This document shows positions 1 through 8,840 of a stretch of 64,000 bases of DNA, piece after piece (the first letter of the stretch is position 1; each line of letters starts with the position of its first letter). The DNA is from Gluconobacter thailandicus F149-1 = NBRC 100600. GTDB lineage: Bacteria > Pseudomonadota > Alphaproteobacteria > Acetobacterales > Acetobacteraceae. The DNA is taken from assembly GCF_000964465.1 (NCBI RefSeq), contig NZ_BANH01000046.1:1-64000 (forward strand), in the 5' to 3' direction. The notes under the pieces are model-generated. The model was not told where the DNA came from and did not search any database. It saw only the letters and a list, made by a program, of their open reading frames with translations. Position numbers and translations under genes: made by a program.

Positions 1-1
1 C

Positions 2-949
2 CGCCGCAAGGCTCTGGATCAGATCCTTTGTCAACGTGACCTAGTTAATGCTGGATTCAAATATGTCATGTCCAACGTCTGGTATAGGACATATCCTGCC
101 AACAAGCAGATGGGCCAAAACCTGACTGCGCCGCTGCCTCATCTGTCAATCAGCTACCACTTTAACGACCACCATCAGGTGTACGTGAATGCTGAGGGCG
201 ACTTCCGTCAGCCATCTGCATCTGCACTTGGAAATACAGCTTACACAGGAACACTTCCGAAGAACCAGTACTCCATTAAGGAAGAACTGGGATACCGTTA
301 CAATGACAAGTACGTCATTGTTGATCTGGATCTGTTCAACTACAATATTACAAACAGACTTCTGACGACCTATCTGGGCAATAATCAGACTGGCGTCGTT
401 AACGCTGGTAACCAGACAGCTCGCGGTTTCGACGTCATGGTTTCCACGCAGCCAATCTATGGATTTAGCCCTTACGTCTCGTTTGAGTATCTGAATGCCC
501 GGATGGATACCAATATTGCTGCATCCGATGCTGCTGGTACTCTGACTGCATTCAGAAGCAAGGGAACACAAGCTCCGCTTTCACCGCATGTCATGGCAAA
601 TTTCGGCCTGAGCTATGTAAACCAAGGCTTTTTTGCCAACGCCACTCTTCACTATACTGGTCCGCAGTCTGTTTCCATCGCGGGAGACCAGCGCATTCCT
701 GGCTATGTGACCAACACGCTGTCTCTGGGCTACCATTTCAAGCCTGTCTGGTACGCCAAATCGCCCACCATCCGTCTGAACTTCACCAACCTGACGGGTT
801 CTATTGTTCGGACGGGCGTTGTTGGTGTAGGCACAAACGCTTCGGCAGTGCGTTTGATGAACGGCAATCTTTCAGGTACGGGTTCAAGCGCACAATTCTA
901 TGTTGAGCCACGTTTCAGCATGACCGGAACGATTTCTACAGCATTCTGA
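2..949 (+). CDS. TonB-dependent receptor, C-terminal part (5' end outside window)
   Basis: The frame is open from the first base with no stop, so the start lies upstream of the window. About 315 residues of the C-terminal beta-barrel are visible. The repeated pattern of aromatic, alternating strands (SIKEELGYRY, DLDLFNYNITNR, GYVTNTLSLGYHF, IRLNFTNLTG) and the terminal phenylalanine are typical of outer-membrane TonB receptors. It is clearly related to the receptor at 57097-59448, which has the matching block SISEELGYRY...FNYNFTNRQ. Such receptors take up ligands too large or too scarce for porins, using TonB energy. The gene converges on the ABC importer and amidohydrolase operon, so it may import that operon's substrate. 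That link is inference; the ligand is unknown. Confidence 0.88.
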   Translation, partial: RRKALDQILCQRDLVNAGFKYVMSNVWYRTYPANKQMGQNLTAPLPHLSISYHFNDHHQVYVNAEGDFRQPSASALGNTAYTGTLPKNQYSIKEELGYRYNDKYVIVDLDLFNYNITNRLLTTYLGNNQTGVVNAGNQTARGFDVMVSTQPIYGFSPYVSFEYLNARMDTNIAASDAAGTLTAFRSKGTQAPLSPHVMANFGLSYVNQGFFANATLHYTGPQSVSIAGDQRIPGYVTNTLSLGYHFKPVWYAKSPTIRLNFTNLTGSIVRTGVVGVGTNASAVRLMNGNLSGTGSSAQFYVEPRFSMTGTISTAF

Positions 950-970
950 TCGACACTTCTTATTCGATCT

Positions 971-1009
971 ATACCCTCAGAAGTTTGTAAGCTTCTGAGG
1001 GTATTTTTG
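971..1009 (+). terminator. Rho-independent terminator of the TonB receptor
   Basis: A perfect 13-bp stem (ATACCCTCAGAAG at 971-983 with its complement at 992-1004) and an 8-base loop are followed by TTTTGT. It lies 21 bases after the receptor stop codon. Confidence 0.9.
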
Positions 1010-1261
1010 TATCGAGCAACATCATAGATGGAACGTAGTGTCTTTTCATCTTTTAAGGTTTGGTACTCCAGACGGTCGATGTGCTGTCTGACGAATGGAG
1101 GGCATATCTCGTTAATGCCTGCATCCCCTGTGCTATTGTTCAGCCGAGATCCTGATACAGGGGAGCGCCTGAATGCTCGGTGGAAAAGCACCATAAGCAA
1201 AAAAAGAGATCTATTTCTCGATAATCCGTAATAAAATTACGATACATCATACAAATATAGA
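1010..1261. other. Intergenic stretch without a recognisable gene
   Basis: This lies between two strong terminators. Short open frames exist on both strands, but one overlaps the terminator hairpin and none has a convincing ribosome binding site or recognisable family. I see nothing supportable in it. Confidence 0.5.
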
Positions 1262-1295
1262 AAAGGCGTAATACCCAGACCGGTATTACGCCTTT
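1262..1295 (-). terminator. Terminator of the minus-strand catabolic operon
   Basis: A 14-bp perfect inverted repeat (AAAGGCGTAATACC at 1262-1275, complement at 1282-1295) with a 6-base loop lies just downstream of the isochorismatase-like gene. The stem ends in A/T runs on both sides, so it could work in both directions. Confidence 0.8.
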
Positions 1296-1323
1296 TTATG
1301 TTCAGATATGAACTGGAGGAATT

Positions 1324-2085
1324 TTACTTTCTTAAAGCCTTCACCAGATCTGAACCCGTCGCCACGAAGCCATAGCACTGTCTGACGTTATAAATTGTAG
1401 CCTGCTCGCAGAATTCAGGAGACGTTGTTGCGGAGCAGTCGTTCAGCAGAATGCAGTCATATCCAAGGCAGCCTGCGTCTGTCAGCGTACTGAGAACGCA
1501 CTGATCGCTATTCACGCCGGCAAAAAGCAGGGTATCCACACGCAGGTTCCGGAGGATGCCCTCAAGAGGCGTATCCCAGAAGCCACTCATCCGATATTTC
1601 GAGACATGAATATCTTCTGCCTCGACATCCAGTTCGTCGACGATGGCAGCATTCCAACTGCCATCCTCAAGAACTTTCCTGTCCGCTGCACCAACTGGTG
1701 ATCCGATCCCTTTATCTTCTCCTGTCGGATCGTAAACATGCAGGAATGATGGCGGGAGATTGAGTTTATCCCGGCGGTTTCCCCAGTTTAGCCAGACGAC
1801 CGGTACGTCATGCTCGCGCAGAATGGGAAGAAGCGTCTGTAAAGGCTTGATCGGACGACGGGCCGCAGCAATATCCACGCCAATCGATGCAAGCCAGCCG
1901 TCCGAATGACAGAAGTCGTTCTGCATATCGATGACAATAATCGCCGTCCGAGCCAGATCGAAAGTCAGTGTTTGCGGCGCGGAGGGGATACTGACCGGCT
2001 TGGACTTGCGTTCTGGTCGCAGTAGACTGATAGAAGACTCTGTCGCACCCCAGCTATTGGCATAAGTACTGCCCAGACGTCTCAT
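1324..2085 (-). CDS. Isochorismatase-like cysteine amidohydrolase
   Basis: A 253-residue member of the cysteine hydrolase (isochorismatase-like) family, which splits amide or ureido C-N bonds. The catalytic triad is visible: Asp53 in VIDMQNDF, Lys163 in VSKYRMSGF and the nucleophile Cys196 in GVNSDQCVLST. Family members include biuret and triuret hydrolases, RutB and N-carbamoylsarcosine amidase; the sequence alone does not separate these. About 45 residues precede the conserved core, so a later start is possible. It is last in the operon and its start overlaps the cupin stop by 4 bases, which suggests coupled translation. With a cytosine-deaminase-like enzyme and an ABC importer in the same operon, it plausibly hydrolyses a late ureido or carbamoyl intermediate (inference). 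Confidence 0.85.
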   Translation of the reverse strand: MRRLGSTYANSWGATESSISLLRPERKSKPVSIPSAPQTLTFDLARTAIIVIDMQNDFCHSDGWLASIGVDIAAARRPIKPLQTLLPILREHDVPVVWLNWGNRRDKLNLPPSFLHVYDPTGEDKGIGSPVGAADRKVLEDGSWNAAIVDELDVEAEDIHVSKYRMSGFWDTPLEGILRNLRVDTLLFAGVNSDQCVLSTLTDAGCLGYDCILLNDCSATTSPEFCEQATIYNVRQCYGFVATGSDLVKALRK

Positions 2086-2507
2086 TGACTCCCTCCACAG
2101 AGGACAGAGAGGTCTTCGGCATCCAGCTTGACCGGAATGCCGCTACGGATAAGGTCTCCGAACGCTTCGTCCGGCGTCATGACTGTCAGCGTATACAACT
2201 TGCTGGTACCGGTATTCTCCAGAACATGTTCCGAGCCAGGTTTGACCAGAAGTGCATCACCAGCCTTCAACTCACAGCTTTTGCCATCACACCAGGCTCG
2301 ACCCGTTCCTGAAAGAACAAAGAACATTTCGTCAGCATCTGTATGGGTATTCGGAGGCGTGGCTCCTCCCGGCTCGAAAATTTCCACGACTGCGATGGAA
2401 GAATAATCACCAGCTTTCCTGTCAAACAGGATGGCAAAGTAATTGGTTGCGTCCGGCGCAATCCGGAAGGCTTCAACACTATCGGGGCTGCATTTTGCAA
2501 AAGGCAT
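2082..2507 (-). CDS. Cupin-domain protein
   Basis: A 141-residue single-domain cupin. The metal-binding motif is visible as PPNTHTDADEMFFVLSG followed by GDALLVKPGSEH. A longer reading from 2564 is possible. I prefer ATG at 2507 because it lies 5 bases after the upstream stop and has AGGA about 11 bases before it. Small cupins in catabolic operons act as metal-dependent isomerases, dioxygenases or small-molecule sensors, and the role here is open. It sits between the CocE-type hydrolase and the isochorismatase-like hydrolase, with short or overlapping junctions on both sides. Confidence 0.8.
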   Translation of the reverse strand: MPFAKCSPDSVEAFRIAPDATNYFAILFDRKAGDYSSIAVVEIFEPGGATPPNTHTDADEMFFVLSGTGRAWCDGKSCELKAGDALLVKPGSEHVLENTGTSKLYTLTVMTPDEAFGDLIRSGIPVKLDAEDLSVLCGGSQ

Positions 2508-2512
2508 GAGAG

Positions 2513-4141
2513 TTAGCTTTCCTGTTTGAGCCAAGGAAGAAGAAGGTATGTGCCCGAGCCACATCTCAGATGAACTGTTGTGACCTGCTGCTGATCCAGC
2601 GTCGCTGTGATGGGGCTGTCGCCTGTACCGGGATTGACTGGAAAGACCGGGAAACAGGCAAGGGAGAGGGAAAGCCTGAGCCGCTCACCTTTTTGAAGCG
2701 TCAGGCACGTGCCGCGCATTGGAAGGAAGGTCTGACCGGGCTTAGCCAAGGCATAGCCTTCGGCAAGTGGATGAACCTTTCCATGCCTGTCCACACGGGA
2801 GAGAGTGGCGTGGAGATCGAAGCTCTCATATTCGCTTTCGAACTCGAAACAGCCTGTGAGGGTTCCTGCCAGCAGTCTGTCTGTCTCTTGCGGAGCGGTC
2901 GTGAAGGTCAAAACGTCTGATCGTGCGTCCGTGCGGGCCCGGTCCACAGGCCCTCCGGGAAATCCAAAACTACCGCCGCAAGGTCCTGCCGAACGCCACG
3001 GATCGAGGGTGAGGCTTTCAGACAAGACAAGCTCATCATCCGGCACCGTGAGAGCCAGGGCACCATCTCGGGTATCAATGGCAGCACGCCCATTTCCATA
3101 AGGAAATGCCTGCGTGTTACCTTCCGGCAGGTCTTGCAGATCCTGCCACTGACACGCGCCCATATCGAAAAGACGGACAGGAGCGGCCTGCTGTTCTGGT
3201 TCCGATTTCAGCCATTGATCGAAGAATTTGACCTGCTGCTGATCTATGTCCGTAATGGCATCGTTACCGACGTCCACATCCCCGATATGGCGGTCCCAAG
3301 GGAAATGAGCCCACGGCCCGACAATGAGCCGGGTCGGCATATGGAGGGAAAGCGCGCGATAGGCCTCCAACGTTCCGGGAAGATGGCTGTCATACCACCC
3401 GCCGATCAGCAGGACAGCTGGGGCAAGTTTTGCAATATCATTGAGGCGACTAGCGGGAGAAATTTCGTCCCAGTACGCATCACCGGGAGGCGTATCCCGC
3501 CAGCGGCTGTAATGACTGTATTTGGCAAGCAGGGCGTCATGAGCCGGAACGGTAGGCTGCCGCCCGTTGAAGGATGTCCCGCGGCTGGCAGCAAACAGGA
3601 TCTGCTGCGCCTCGTAGTCTCCCTTGAGGCGGGCGGTTTCCGCTGCGAGCTGTGTCGCCCATCCGACATTTGCACGCATCGCGAATGCGCCATTTTCGTA
3701 AGCCCAGTCCCGATCCAGTTGCCAGCCAATCATGGCTGGCGCAATCGCCTTTAGCGCCTCCGGCTTTTCACCGGCTGCCAGAAGCTGGTTACTTCCCTGG
3801 AAGGAAAAGCCAAACATCCCGACGCGGCCGTTGCTTCGAGGAAGCGTGGCGGCCCAGGCGATCGTGTCAGCGCCATCTTCTGCTTCATGCTCAAAAAGAA
3901 CGAACTCGCCACCTGAGTCTCCACGACCACGGACATCCTGCATGACGACGATATAACCGTGACGGGCATACCATTCTGGCGGCGCATAACACAGCGACGT
4001 GCCAATCCGGCGACCATACGCTTGACGCATGAGAAGAACGGGGAAGGGCCCATTTCCTTTCGGCTCCCAGATATCCGCTACAAGACGGATACCGTCCCGT
4101 GTCAGCATGGCTTCCGTGCGGCGTGCTTTGAGCGCAACCAT
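2513..4141 (-). CDS. CocE/NonD-type alpha/beta hydrolase
   Basis: A 542-residue protein of the CocE/NonD (X-Pro dipeptidyl-peptidase S15-like) family. It has an N-terminal alpha/beta hydrolase domain with nucleophile Ser113 in GFSFQG, an acid in GGWYDSHLPG and His in GPWAHFPW. The C-terminal part after about residue 340 fits the usual beta-sandwich domain. There is no signal peptide, so it should be cytoplasmic. Known members cleave cocaine ester, glutaryl-7-ACA amide or acyl-peptide bonds. In this operon it may act on an ester or amide side chain of the imported compound (inference). Its ATG shares one base with the stop of the deaminase gene (TGATG). Confidence 0.87.
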   Translation of the reverse strand: MVALKARRTEAMLTRDGIRLVADIWEPKGNGPFPVLLMRQAYGRRIGTSLCYAPPEWYARHGYIVVMQDVRGRGDSGGEFVLFEHEAEDGADTIAWAATLPRSNGRVGMFGFSFQGSNQLLAAGEKPEALKAIAPAMIGWQLDRDWAYENGAFAMRANVGWATQLAAETARLKGDYEAQQILFAASRGTSFNGRQPTVPAHDALLAKYSHYSRWRDTPPGDAYWDEISPASRLNDIAKLAPAVLLIGGWYDSHLPGTLEAYRALSLHMPTRLIVGPWAHFPWDRHIGDVDVGNDAITDIDQQQVKFFDQWLKSEPEQQAAPVRLFDMGACQWQDLQDLPEGNTQAFPYGNGRAAIDTRDGALALTVPDDELVLSESLTLDPWRSAGPCGGSFGFPGGPVDRARTDARSDVLTFTTAPQETDRLLAGTLTGCFEFESEYESFDLHATLSRVDRHGKVHPLAEGYALAKPGQTFLPMRGTCLTLQKGERLRLSLSLACFPVFPVNPGTGDSPITATLDQQQVTTVHLRCGSGTYLLLPWLKQES

Positions 4142-5424
4142 CAGAGTCCTCCTCCAAGAGTTTCATAGGCTGGAGGTACGGCGTCGATAACGCGTCCGGC
4201 TCTGAGAACCGTACGGCCTGTCTGGTTGCGGCTCATCCACTCGTTCATGTTCCGGGCCGGAAAGACAATAAGATCGGCCACTGCGCCTTTCTCAAGACGG
4301 TGTTTCCGCCCCATCCAGTCTCCCGGACGACTGGTGACGGACTGCGCCCAGGGTCGACTGGTATGGTCGAGATGCCCGATGCGGGTGCCGCCCTGAAGGA
4401 TTTCATGCATGTCGAAATCCCCGTAGGCATAGAAAGGATCGCGCACGTTATCGCTCGCCAGCATGACCGGTACGCCTGCGGCATCCAGTTCCTGCAACAG
4501 TGTCACGCCCCGCCAGCGCGGGGTCCGGCCAGCAGTCCGGTCCTGGAGATACATGTTACAAAGCGGCAGACTGACGATTCCAATCCCAGCTTCGGCCAAA
4601 AGCGAGATGATACGCTTCTGATCGACGTCATCCTGCACTGTCAGGCTGCAACAATGTCCGCATAGGATTTTCTGGCGAAAGCGATGCCTGATCGCTGCCT
4701 GAGCCACCAGTTCAAGCGCTGTGCCGCCTGTTTCGCCGTTTTCGTCAACATGCAAGTCCAGTTCCAGTCCGTACTCCGTCGCCAGGCCGAACAGCACGTC
4801 CAACGCGTCTTCCGTCGTATTGTGCTTCATCAGGACGGCCCCCAGAACGCCACCGTCTGTCTCGGCAACACTCCGCACAATGCCGTCCCGGTCTTCCCCC
4901 ATATAGCGCTCTGGCATGGTCAGGGAGACGCCCTGAAGCGCGATCTTTCCAGCCCATTTCTTCTGGAGCCTGCGAAGAAGGGGCCAGACGCGGCTCCCAT
5001 GCACACCGAACGTATCCAGGTGGGTTCGGATGGCGCTTGTGCCATGGGCATAGGCACAGTTCAGACTAAACTCCATGCGGCGTTCTACATCCGCATCCGT
5101 CCAGTAAGCTTCACGGTCTTGTGTGGTGGCCTGAAGCGCGCCCATGAATGTTCCATCGGGATTGGGTGTCCGATCCCAGATGAAGGCCTTGTCCAGATGG
5201 GTATGACTATCGGCAAAGCAGGGCCAGACCATTTGGCCCTTGAGGTCGACGTTACCCGGGATATGGGGGAGTTGGCCGGCTGGGACAATCTCCGCGATAC
5301 GTCCGTTTTCGAGAGCGATGTCGCAGAGTTTGCTTCCTGCGAGTGCGGAAGGAAGAAGATCCTTCGGAATACTCGCGTTCAGAAGGCCCGAAGGAGACTG
5401 GCCAGCAGGGAAAGGAAAAGTCAT
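4141..5424 (-). CDS. Cytosine deaminase-like amidohydrolase (CodA type)
   Basis: A 427-residue amidohydrolase-superfamily enzyme. The metal-binding HxH pair is at 74-76 (DSHTHLDKAF), with a later His in DLHVDENGE, a third in ILCGHCCS and the catalytic Asp in LASDNVRDPFYAYGDFDMHE. That last block is characteristic of CodA-like cytosine/isoguanine deaminases. The expected reaction is hydrolytic removal of an exocyclic amine from a pyrimidine-like ring. The N-terminus is somewhat longer than usual. It is encoded directly after the permease (4-base overlap) and before the CocE hydrolase, so it probably acts on the imported compound. Exact substrate is unproven; relatives include isoguanine and creatinine deaminases. 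Confidence 0.87.
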   Translation of the reverse strand: MTFPFPAGQSPSGLLNASIPKDLLPSALAGSKLCDIALENGRIAEIVPAGQLPHIPGNVDLKGQMVWPCFADSHTHLDKAFIWDRTPNPDGTFMGALQATTQDREAYWTDADVERRMEFSLNCAYAHGTSAIRTHLDTFGVHGSRVWPLLRRLQKKWAGKIALQGVSLTMPERYMGEDRDGIVRSVAETDGGVLGAVLMKHNTTEDALDVLFGLATEYGLELDLHVDENGETGGTALELVAQAAIRHRFRQKILCGHCCSLTVQDDVDQKRIISLLAEAGIGIVSLPLCNMYLQDRTAGRTPRWRGVTLLQELDAAGVPVMLASDNVRDPFYAYGDFDMHEILQGGTRIGHLDHTSRPWAQSVTSRPGDWMGRKHRLEKGAVADLIVFPARNMNEWMSRNQTGRTVLRAGRVIDAVPPAYETLGGGL

Positions 5425-6185
5425 GAGCGGTGTCTCAGGGCGAAGCGTTGCAGGCTGGCAGCAGCGGTGTAAAGAACAAGGCCAGCGACGGTAATGAGAA
5501 AAAGGGCCGCGAACATGCGCGGAATATCCATTTGAAAGCCTGACTGCAGGATCTGATAGGCCAGACCGGCTGAATTTCCGCCTGTTCCCGCAACAAACTC
5601 GGCAACAATTGCGCCGACGAGAGAGAGGCCGGTAGCAATGCGTAGACCTGCCATAAACATGGGAAGTGCGCTGGGAATGCGAAGCCGGGTTAATGTCTGA
5701 AGACGGGAAGCCTTGTGCATCTGGAAGTAAGCGGCCAAGTCGGGGTCAACACTCCGCAGCCCCTGTAGCGTATTGGAAATAACTGGAAAAATGGCGACCA
5801 AAGCCGCACAGGCGGTCAAAGCCAGTGGCGTGTTATGGATCAGGATGATGATCAAAGGGGCAATCGCGACAATCGGTGTTACCTGCATGATGACGACGTA
5901 GGGCATCAGGCAACGCTCGATGAGCGGGCTTTGCACCAGCAGGAATGCGACGAGCACGCCTCCCACGACAGCGGCAATCAAGGCTGCAAATGTGATTTCC
6001 AGCGTGATGAGCAGGGCATGAAGCAGAGCCACGCCATCGAGCATCAGCGCACGCCATATGGCCGATGGCGACGGCATCAGATAGGGGGGAATATGCCAAA
6101 AACGGCAGACCCCCTCCCAAATCCCTAGAATGATGATGCCAAGCGTAACAGGAGCCAGCAAAGAGAATGTGCGGGAGGACATCAT
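5421..6185 (-). CDS. ABC transporter permease (SsuC/ThiX-like)
   Basis: A 254-residue integral membrane protein with about six hydrophobic segments. A BPD-type permease signature region is visible around residues 175-205 (GLRIATGLSLVGAIVAEF). It fits the permeases of nitrate/sulfonate/pyrimidine importers. Start and stop each overlap the neighbouring gene by 4 bases (ATPase upstream, deaminase downstream). It should form the inner-membrane channel for the binding protein at 6976-7977 and perhaps also for the paralogue at 19088-20095. Confidence 0.9.
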   Translation of the reverse strand: MMSSRTFSLLAPVTLGIIILGIWEGVCRFWHIPPYLMPSPSAIWRALMLDGVALLHALLITLEITFAALIAAVVGGVLVAFLLVQSPLIERCLMPYVVIMQVTPIVAIAPLIIILIHNTPLALTACAALVAIFPVISNTLQGLRSVDPDLAAYFQMHKASRLQTLTRLRIPSALPMFMAGLRIATGLSLVGAIVAEFVAGTGGNSAGLAYQILQSGFQMDIPRMFAALFLITVAGLVLYTAAASLQRFALRHRS

Positions 6186-6979
6186 GCGCGCACCTCCTGC
6201 TGGATCATGCTTTCCCGACTGGCATCTTCCAGAAGAATAGCCAGTTCCCGGCTGATCCCCGCAAACTGATCCGACAGACGGAATTCTTCATTGCGGAGGA
6301 TGGACCGATCGATTTCGTACTGGGCATGAATACGACCGGGGCGGGCGGCCATCACCATAACGCGGCTGGAGAGAAAAGCTGCTTCATGCAGGGCGTGAGT
6401 CACGAAGAGCGTTGTCAGGCCGTCTTCATAACAGAGCCGCGCCATTTCTTCATCGAGGCGGTTACGGGTGAATTCATCCAGAGCACCAAAGGGCTCATCC
6501 ATCAGGAGAAGGTCAGGTTCCGTAACCAAGGCACGGGCGATGGACACACGCATTTTCATACCGCCGGACAACTGGGCAGGATAATGCTCTGTCACGTGAC
6601 CAAGGCCCACGCGCTCAAGGGCGGCTAAAGCGCGCTTATCGGCCGTCGCGCGGTCTACCTTTTCCAGATCGAGCGGAAGACGAACGTTTTTCGCGATCGT
6701 CGCCCAGGGCATCAACGTGGCGTCCTGGAAAACGAATGCCATGCGGCGACCTTTGCGACCGACGTCGCCAAAATTTCCACCCCACCAGTTCATTTTCCCG
6801 CCAGATGGTGTGTGCAGATTGGCGATCAGCTTCAGAAGCGTACTCTTTCCACAACCTGATGGCCCGATCAGCGTGACAAAGTCGCCTTTTTCAACGGTGA
6901 GGTCGACAGGAGACAGCCCGCGCACGCCGTTTGGGAAAACTTTTTCAATGCCAGCGAGGGAGAGGACGGAAGTGTTCAT
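6182..6979 (-). CDS. ABC transporter ATP-binding protein
   Basis: A 265-residue ATPase with all expected motifs: Walker [11 protein letters not shown]-loop [11 protein letters not shown], signature [15 protein letters not shown], Walker [14 protein letters not shown] and H-loop FVTHALHEA. It belongs to the SsuB/TauB/ThiZ type paired with NMT1-like binding proteins. ATG at 6979 is chosen because it overlaps the stop of the binding-protein gene as ATGA; a longer frame from 7012 would run further into that gene. It energises uptake with the adjoining permease. Confidence 0.92.
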   Translation of the reverse strand: MNTSVLSLAGIEKVFPNGVRGLSPVDLTVEKGDFVTLIGPSGCGKSTLLKLIANLHTPSGGKMNWWGGNFGDVGRKGRRMAFVFQDATLMPWATIAKNVRLPLDLEKVDRATADKRALAALERVGLGHVTEHYPAQLSGGMKMRVSIARALVTEPDLLLMDEPFGALDEFTRNRLDEEMARLCYEDGLTTLFVTHALHEAAFLSSRVMVMAARPGRIHAQYEIDRSILRNEEFRLSDQFAGISRELAILLEDASRESMIQQEVRA

Positions 6980-7977
6980 GCCGGAACCGTCGCCAAGCCA
7001 TCGCGTACACAATCAAGCGTGTAAGCGCTCCTCCATTGTGGACTGTCCGGGACGAGTTGAGCTGCGAGCTGAATATCGTAAATGCGTTTCCAGCGTTCAT
7101 CATTCATCGTCATGATGGGCGCTCCAGGTGCTCCAAGAGCCTTGATGTCTCGCAATTTCTGACGGGACCAGACGAGCTGATCGGCGCTCATGTCCGGATT
7201 AGCCTTGCGAATGGCCGCGTCACCCTTGCTCGCATCCCCGAAGATGTAGCGCTTCCAGCCCTCACTGCTGGCCGCAATGAACTTCCGCAATTCCGGTCCG
7301 CGCTCTTCAAGTGTCTTCCGCGAAACCATCAGAACGTTTCCGTAGGCCGCATATCCCAGGTCATCCAATAGGAAGAAATTGAAAGGGATACCGGCTTTTT
7401 TCGCACCATAAGGCTCGGACGAGACGAATGCCTGCATGGCCATCTCTGGATTGAAGGCGAAAGGCTGGAGATTATAGGTGTAGGGATGAACCTGATCTTC
7501 AGTGAAGCCATAACGCTTCTTGAGCCATACCCAGAAGCTGGCGCGACCTTCTGAACTGATCAGAATAGGATGACCTTTGAGCTGGCCAATATCGTGGATA
7601 TCCGGGTGGGTCATCAGGCCCCCGACACCCTTTTGGAAGGTCGTCCCGATAGCGACGGCCGGAATACCCTGAATGGCACAGCGGATCGCTTCTTCGCCCT
7701 GCATGATGGCGATATCACACTGACCAGCCATCAGAAGCTGCGTCATATTCATCTGAGGGCCGCCCATCTGAATGGAGACATCCAGGTCCTGCTGGGCGTA
7801 CAGACCGTCTTCCGCCGCTTGATAGTATCCCCCATGTTCTGCCTGAGCGTACCAGTTGGTCAGGAGGCTAAGTGGTTTTGATGCGGCTTTGGCTCTTGTG
7901 GTGGACAGGGAAGACAGAGCTCCCGCAGCCATGATGCCCTGAAGCATGCTGCGGCGATTGAGCCTTGGTAATGTCAT
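6976..7977 (-). CDS. ABC transporter substrate-binding protein, NMT1/THI5-like
   Basis: A 333-residue periplasmic binding protein, first in the operon. The N-terminus is a probable Tat-type signal (NRRSML, hydrophobic stretch, TTRAKAA cleavage region). The mature protein starts near LLTNWYAQAEHGGYYQAA, the conserved opening of NMT1/THI5-like binding proteins, whose known ligands include thiamine pyrimidine, riboflavin and other nucleobase-like compounds. A strong GGGAGG ribosome site lies 6 bases before the ATG. It shares long matching blocks with the protein at 19088-20095 (WYAQAE, FWxWLKKRxGxTE, NLQPFxF), so the two are paralogues. The ligand is unknown, but the downstream deaminase points to an amino-substituted ring. 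Confidence 0.9.
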   Translation of the reverse strand: MTLPRLNRRSMLQGIMAAGALSSLSTTRAKAASKPLSLLTNWYAQAEHGGYYQAAEDGLYAQQDLDVSIQMGGPQMNMTQLLMAGQCDIAIMQGEEAIRCAIQGIPAVAIGTTFQKGVGGLMTHPDIHDIGQLKGHPILISSEGRASFWVWLKKRYGFTEDQVHPYTYNLQPFAFNPEMAMQAFVSSEPYGAKKAGIPFNFFLLDDLGYAAYGNVLMVSRKTLEERGPELRKFIAASSEGWKRYIFGDASKGDAAIRKANPDMSADQLVWSRQKLRDIKALGAPGAPIMTMNDERWKRIYDIQLAAQLVPDSPQWRSAYTLDCVRDGLATVPA

Positions 7978-8100
7978 GCGCTGCCTCCCGACTTGATTTT
8001 ATAATCAGACCGTAACGGCTTTTTTGTTCCGCTGTGAAGACTTATTCTGCTGCCAGACCGATACCTTTTTCACCTCTTTGCGCGCGCAAAAAGGATGCAC
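7978..8100 (-). promoter_or_regulatory. Leader region of the catabolic operon with two small dyads
   Basis: Between the DUF2165 gene and the binding-protein gene there are two palindromes: TTTGCGCGCGCAAA at 8077-8090 and TGATT-TTAT-AATCA at 7994-8007, the latter just upstream of the ribosome site. Either could be an operator. The first could also be a weak terminator for the DUF2165 gene. No regulator is assigned. Confidence 0.4.
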
Positions 8101-8616
8101 TCAGTCTCCCTGCTGCGTGAACACGCAGACACCCAGCATTGTCATGAAGAAACGGAATGCCGCTTCCTGCCCGTTCCAGATGTGAGATTGCCACATCGCA
8201 AACCACTCGCCTCCCACGACGGAAAAACCAAAGAACCAGATCATGAAACCCAATGCGGTCGCGACAGGGACCAGCGCACGGGCAGAGCGAAACTCTTCAG
8301 CGGATGCCTTGACTGTCCGTGCCATTTGCAACGCCGCGAAAGAGAAGAGGGTGCCAGTCAGGAATTCCGCCGCAATGATCAGCATATAAAATATATGCCA
8401 GAGCACAGGAGAAGAGACGGCTCGCCATCTCAGCGCATTGCCGGGAAATGTCGTATCCATAGAAAGGACATGCCGGACAAACTCATAATTTGATCCGTAA
8501 TCCGTCATATTATTCACGGCCACCAAGAGGCCAAAGACTCCCAGAGACGCAACCATGATGGTTTTGGATGCTCGACTCAGGAGAGTAGGAAGCGGGGCTG
8601 AAGAGGACAGTGACAT
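8101..8616 (-). CDS. DUF2165 family small membrane protein
   Basis: A 171-residue protein with about four hydrophobic segments. The block VAVNNMTDYGSNYEFVRHVLSMDT followed by FPGNALRWRA is typical of DUF2165 predicted integral membrane proteins. No catalytic motif is seen and the family function is unknown. It lies upstream of, and on the same strand as, the ABC operon but is separated by 123 bases, so membership in that operon is uncertain. It diverges from the creatininase-like gene. Confidence 0.8.
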   Translation of the reverse strand: MSLSSSAPLPTLLSRASKTIMVASLGVFGLLVAVNNMTDYGSNYEFVRHVLSMDTTFPGNALRWRAVSSPVLWHIFYMLIIAAEFLTGTLFSFAALQMARTVKASAEEFRSARALVPVATALGFMIWFFGFSVVGGEWFAMWQSHIWNGQEAAFRFFMTMLGVCVFTQQGD

Positions 8617-8746
8617 GTGTGGTCTTCCAAGGGTGTTCAGGAACGCTAACGGAATATCTACGCAGTTTGTGCGCTTTTTTTTGCACTCATATGATCGAAA
8701 ATAGATGCTTTAAAAGTTGCAAAGTTCCTGTTTCTCCTATCTTTTC

Positions 8747-8772
8747 GTTCCGGAATAATATCATATCGGAAC
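8747..8772. promoter_or_regulatory. Dyad GTTCCG-N14-CGGAAC in divergent promoter region
   Basis: GTTCCG at 8747-8752 is mirrored by CGGAAC at 8767-8772, with an AT-rich centre. The arms are 20 bases apart, about two helical turns. It lies between the divergent DUF2165 and creatininase-like genes and is a plausible operator for a dimeric regulator. No cognate regulator can be named. Confidence 0.4.
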
Positions 8773-8840
8773 AGGAAATTTGTCGGCCCGGCTCGACCGG
8801 GATGCGTCATTCCACACGACGAACAACGGAAGCCAAGCCC

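Noticed and set aside
898..1200. Minus-strand frame of 100 residues after the first TonB receptor
   Set aside because: It runs through the receptor terminator hairpin and into the receptor's coding end; no start signal or family.
3134..3754. Plus-strand frame of 206 residues inside the CocE-type gene
   Set aside because: It is antisense to a conserved hydrolase with an intact catalytic triad and has no family resemblance.
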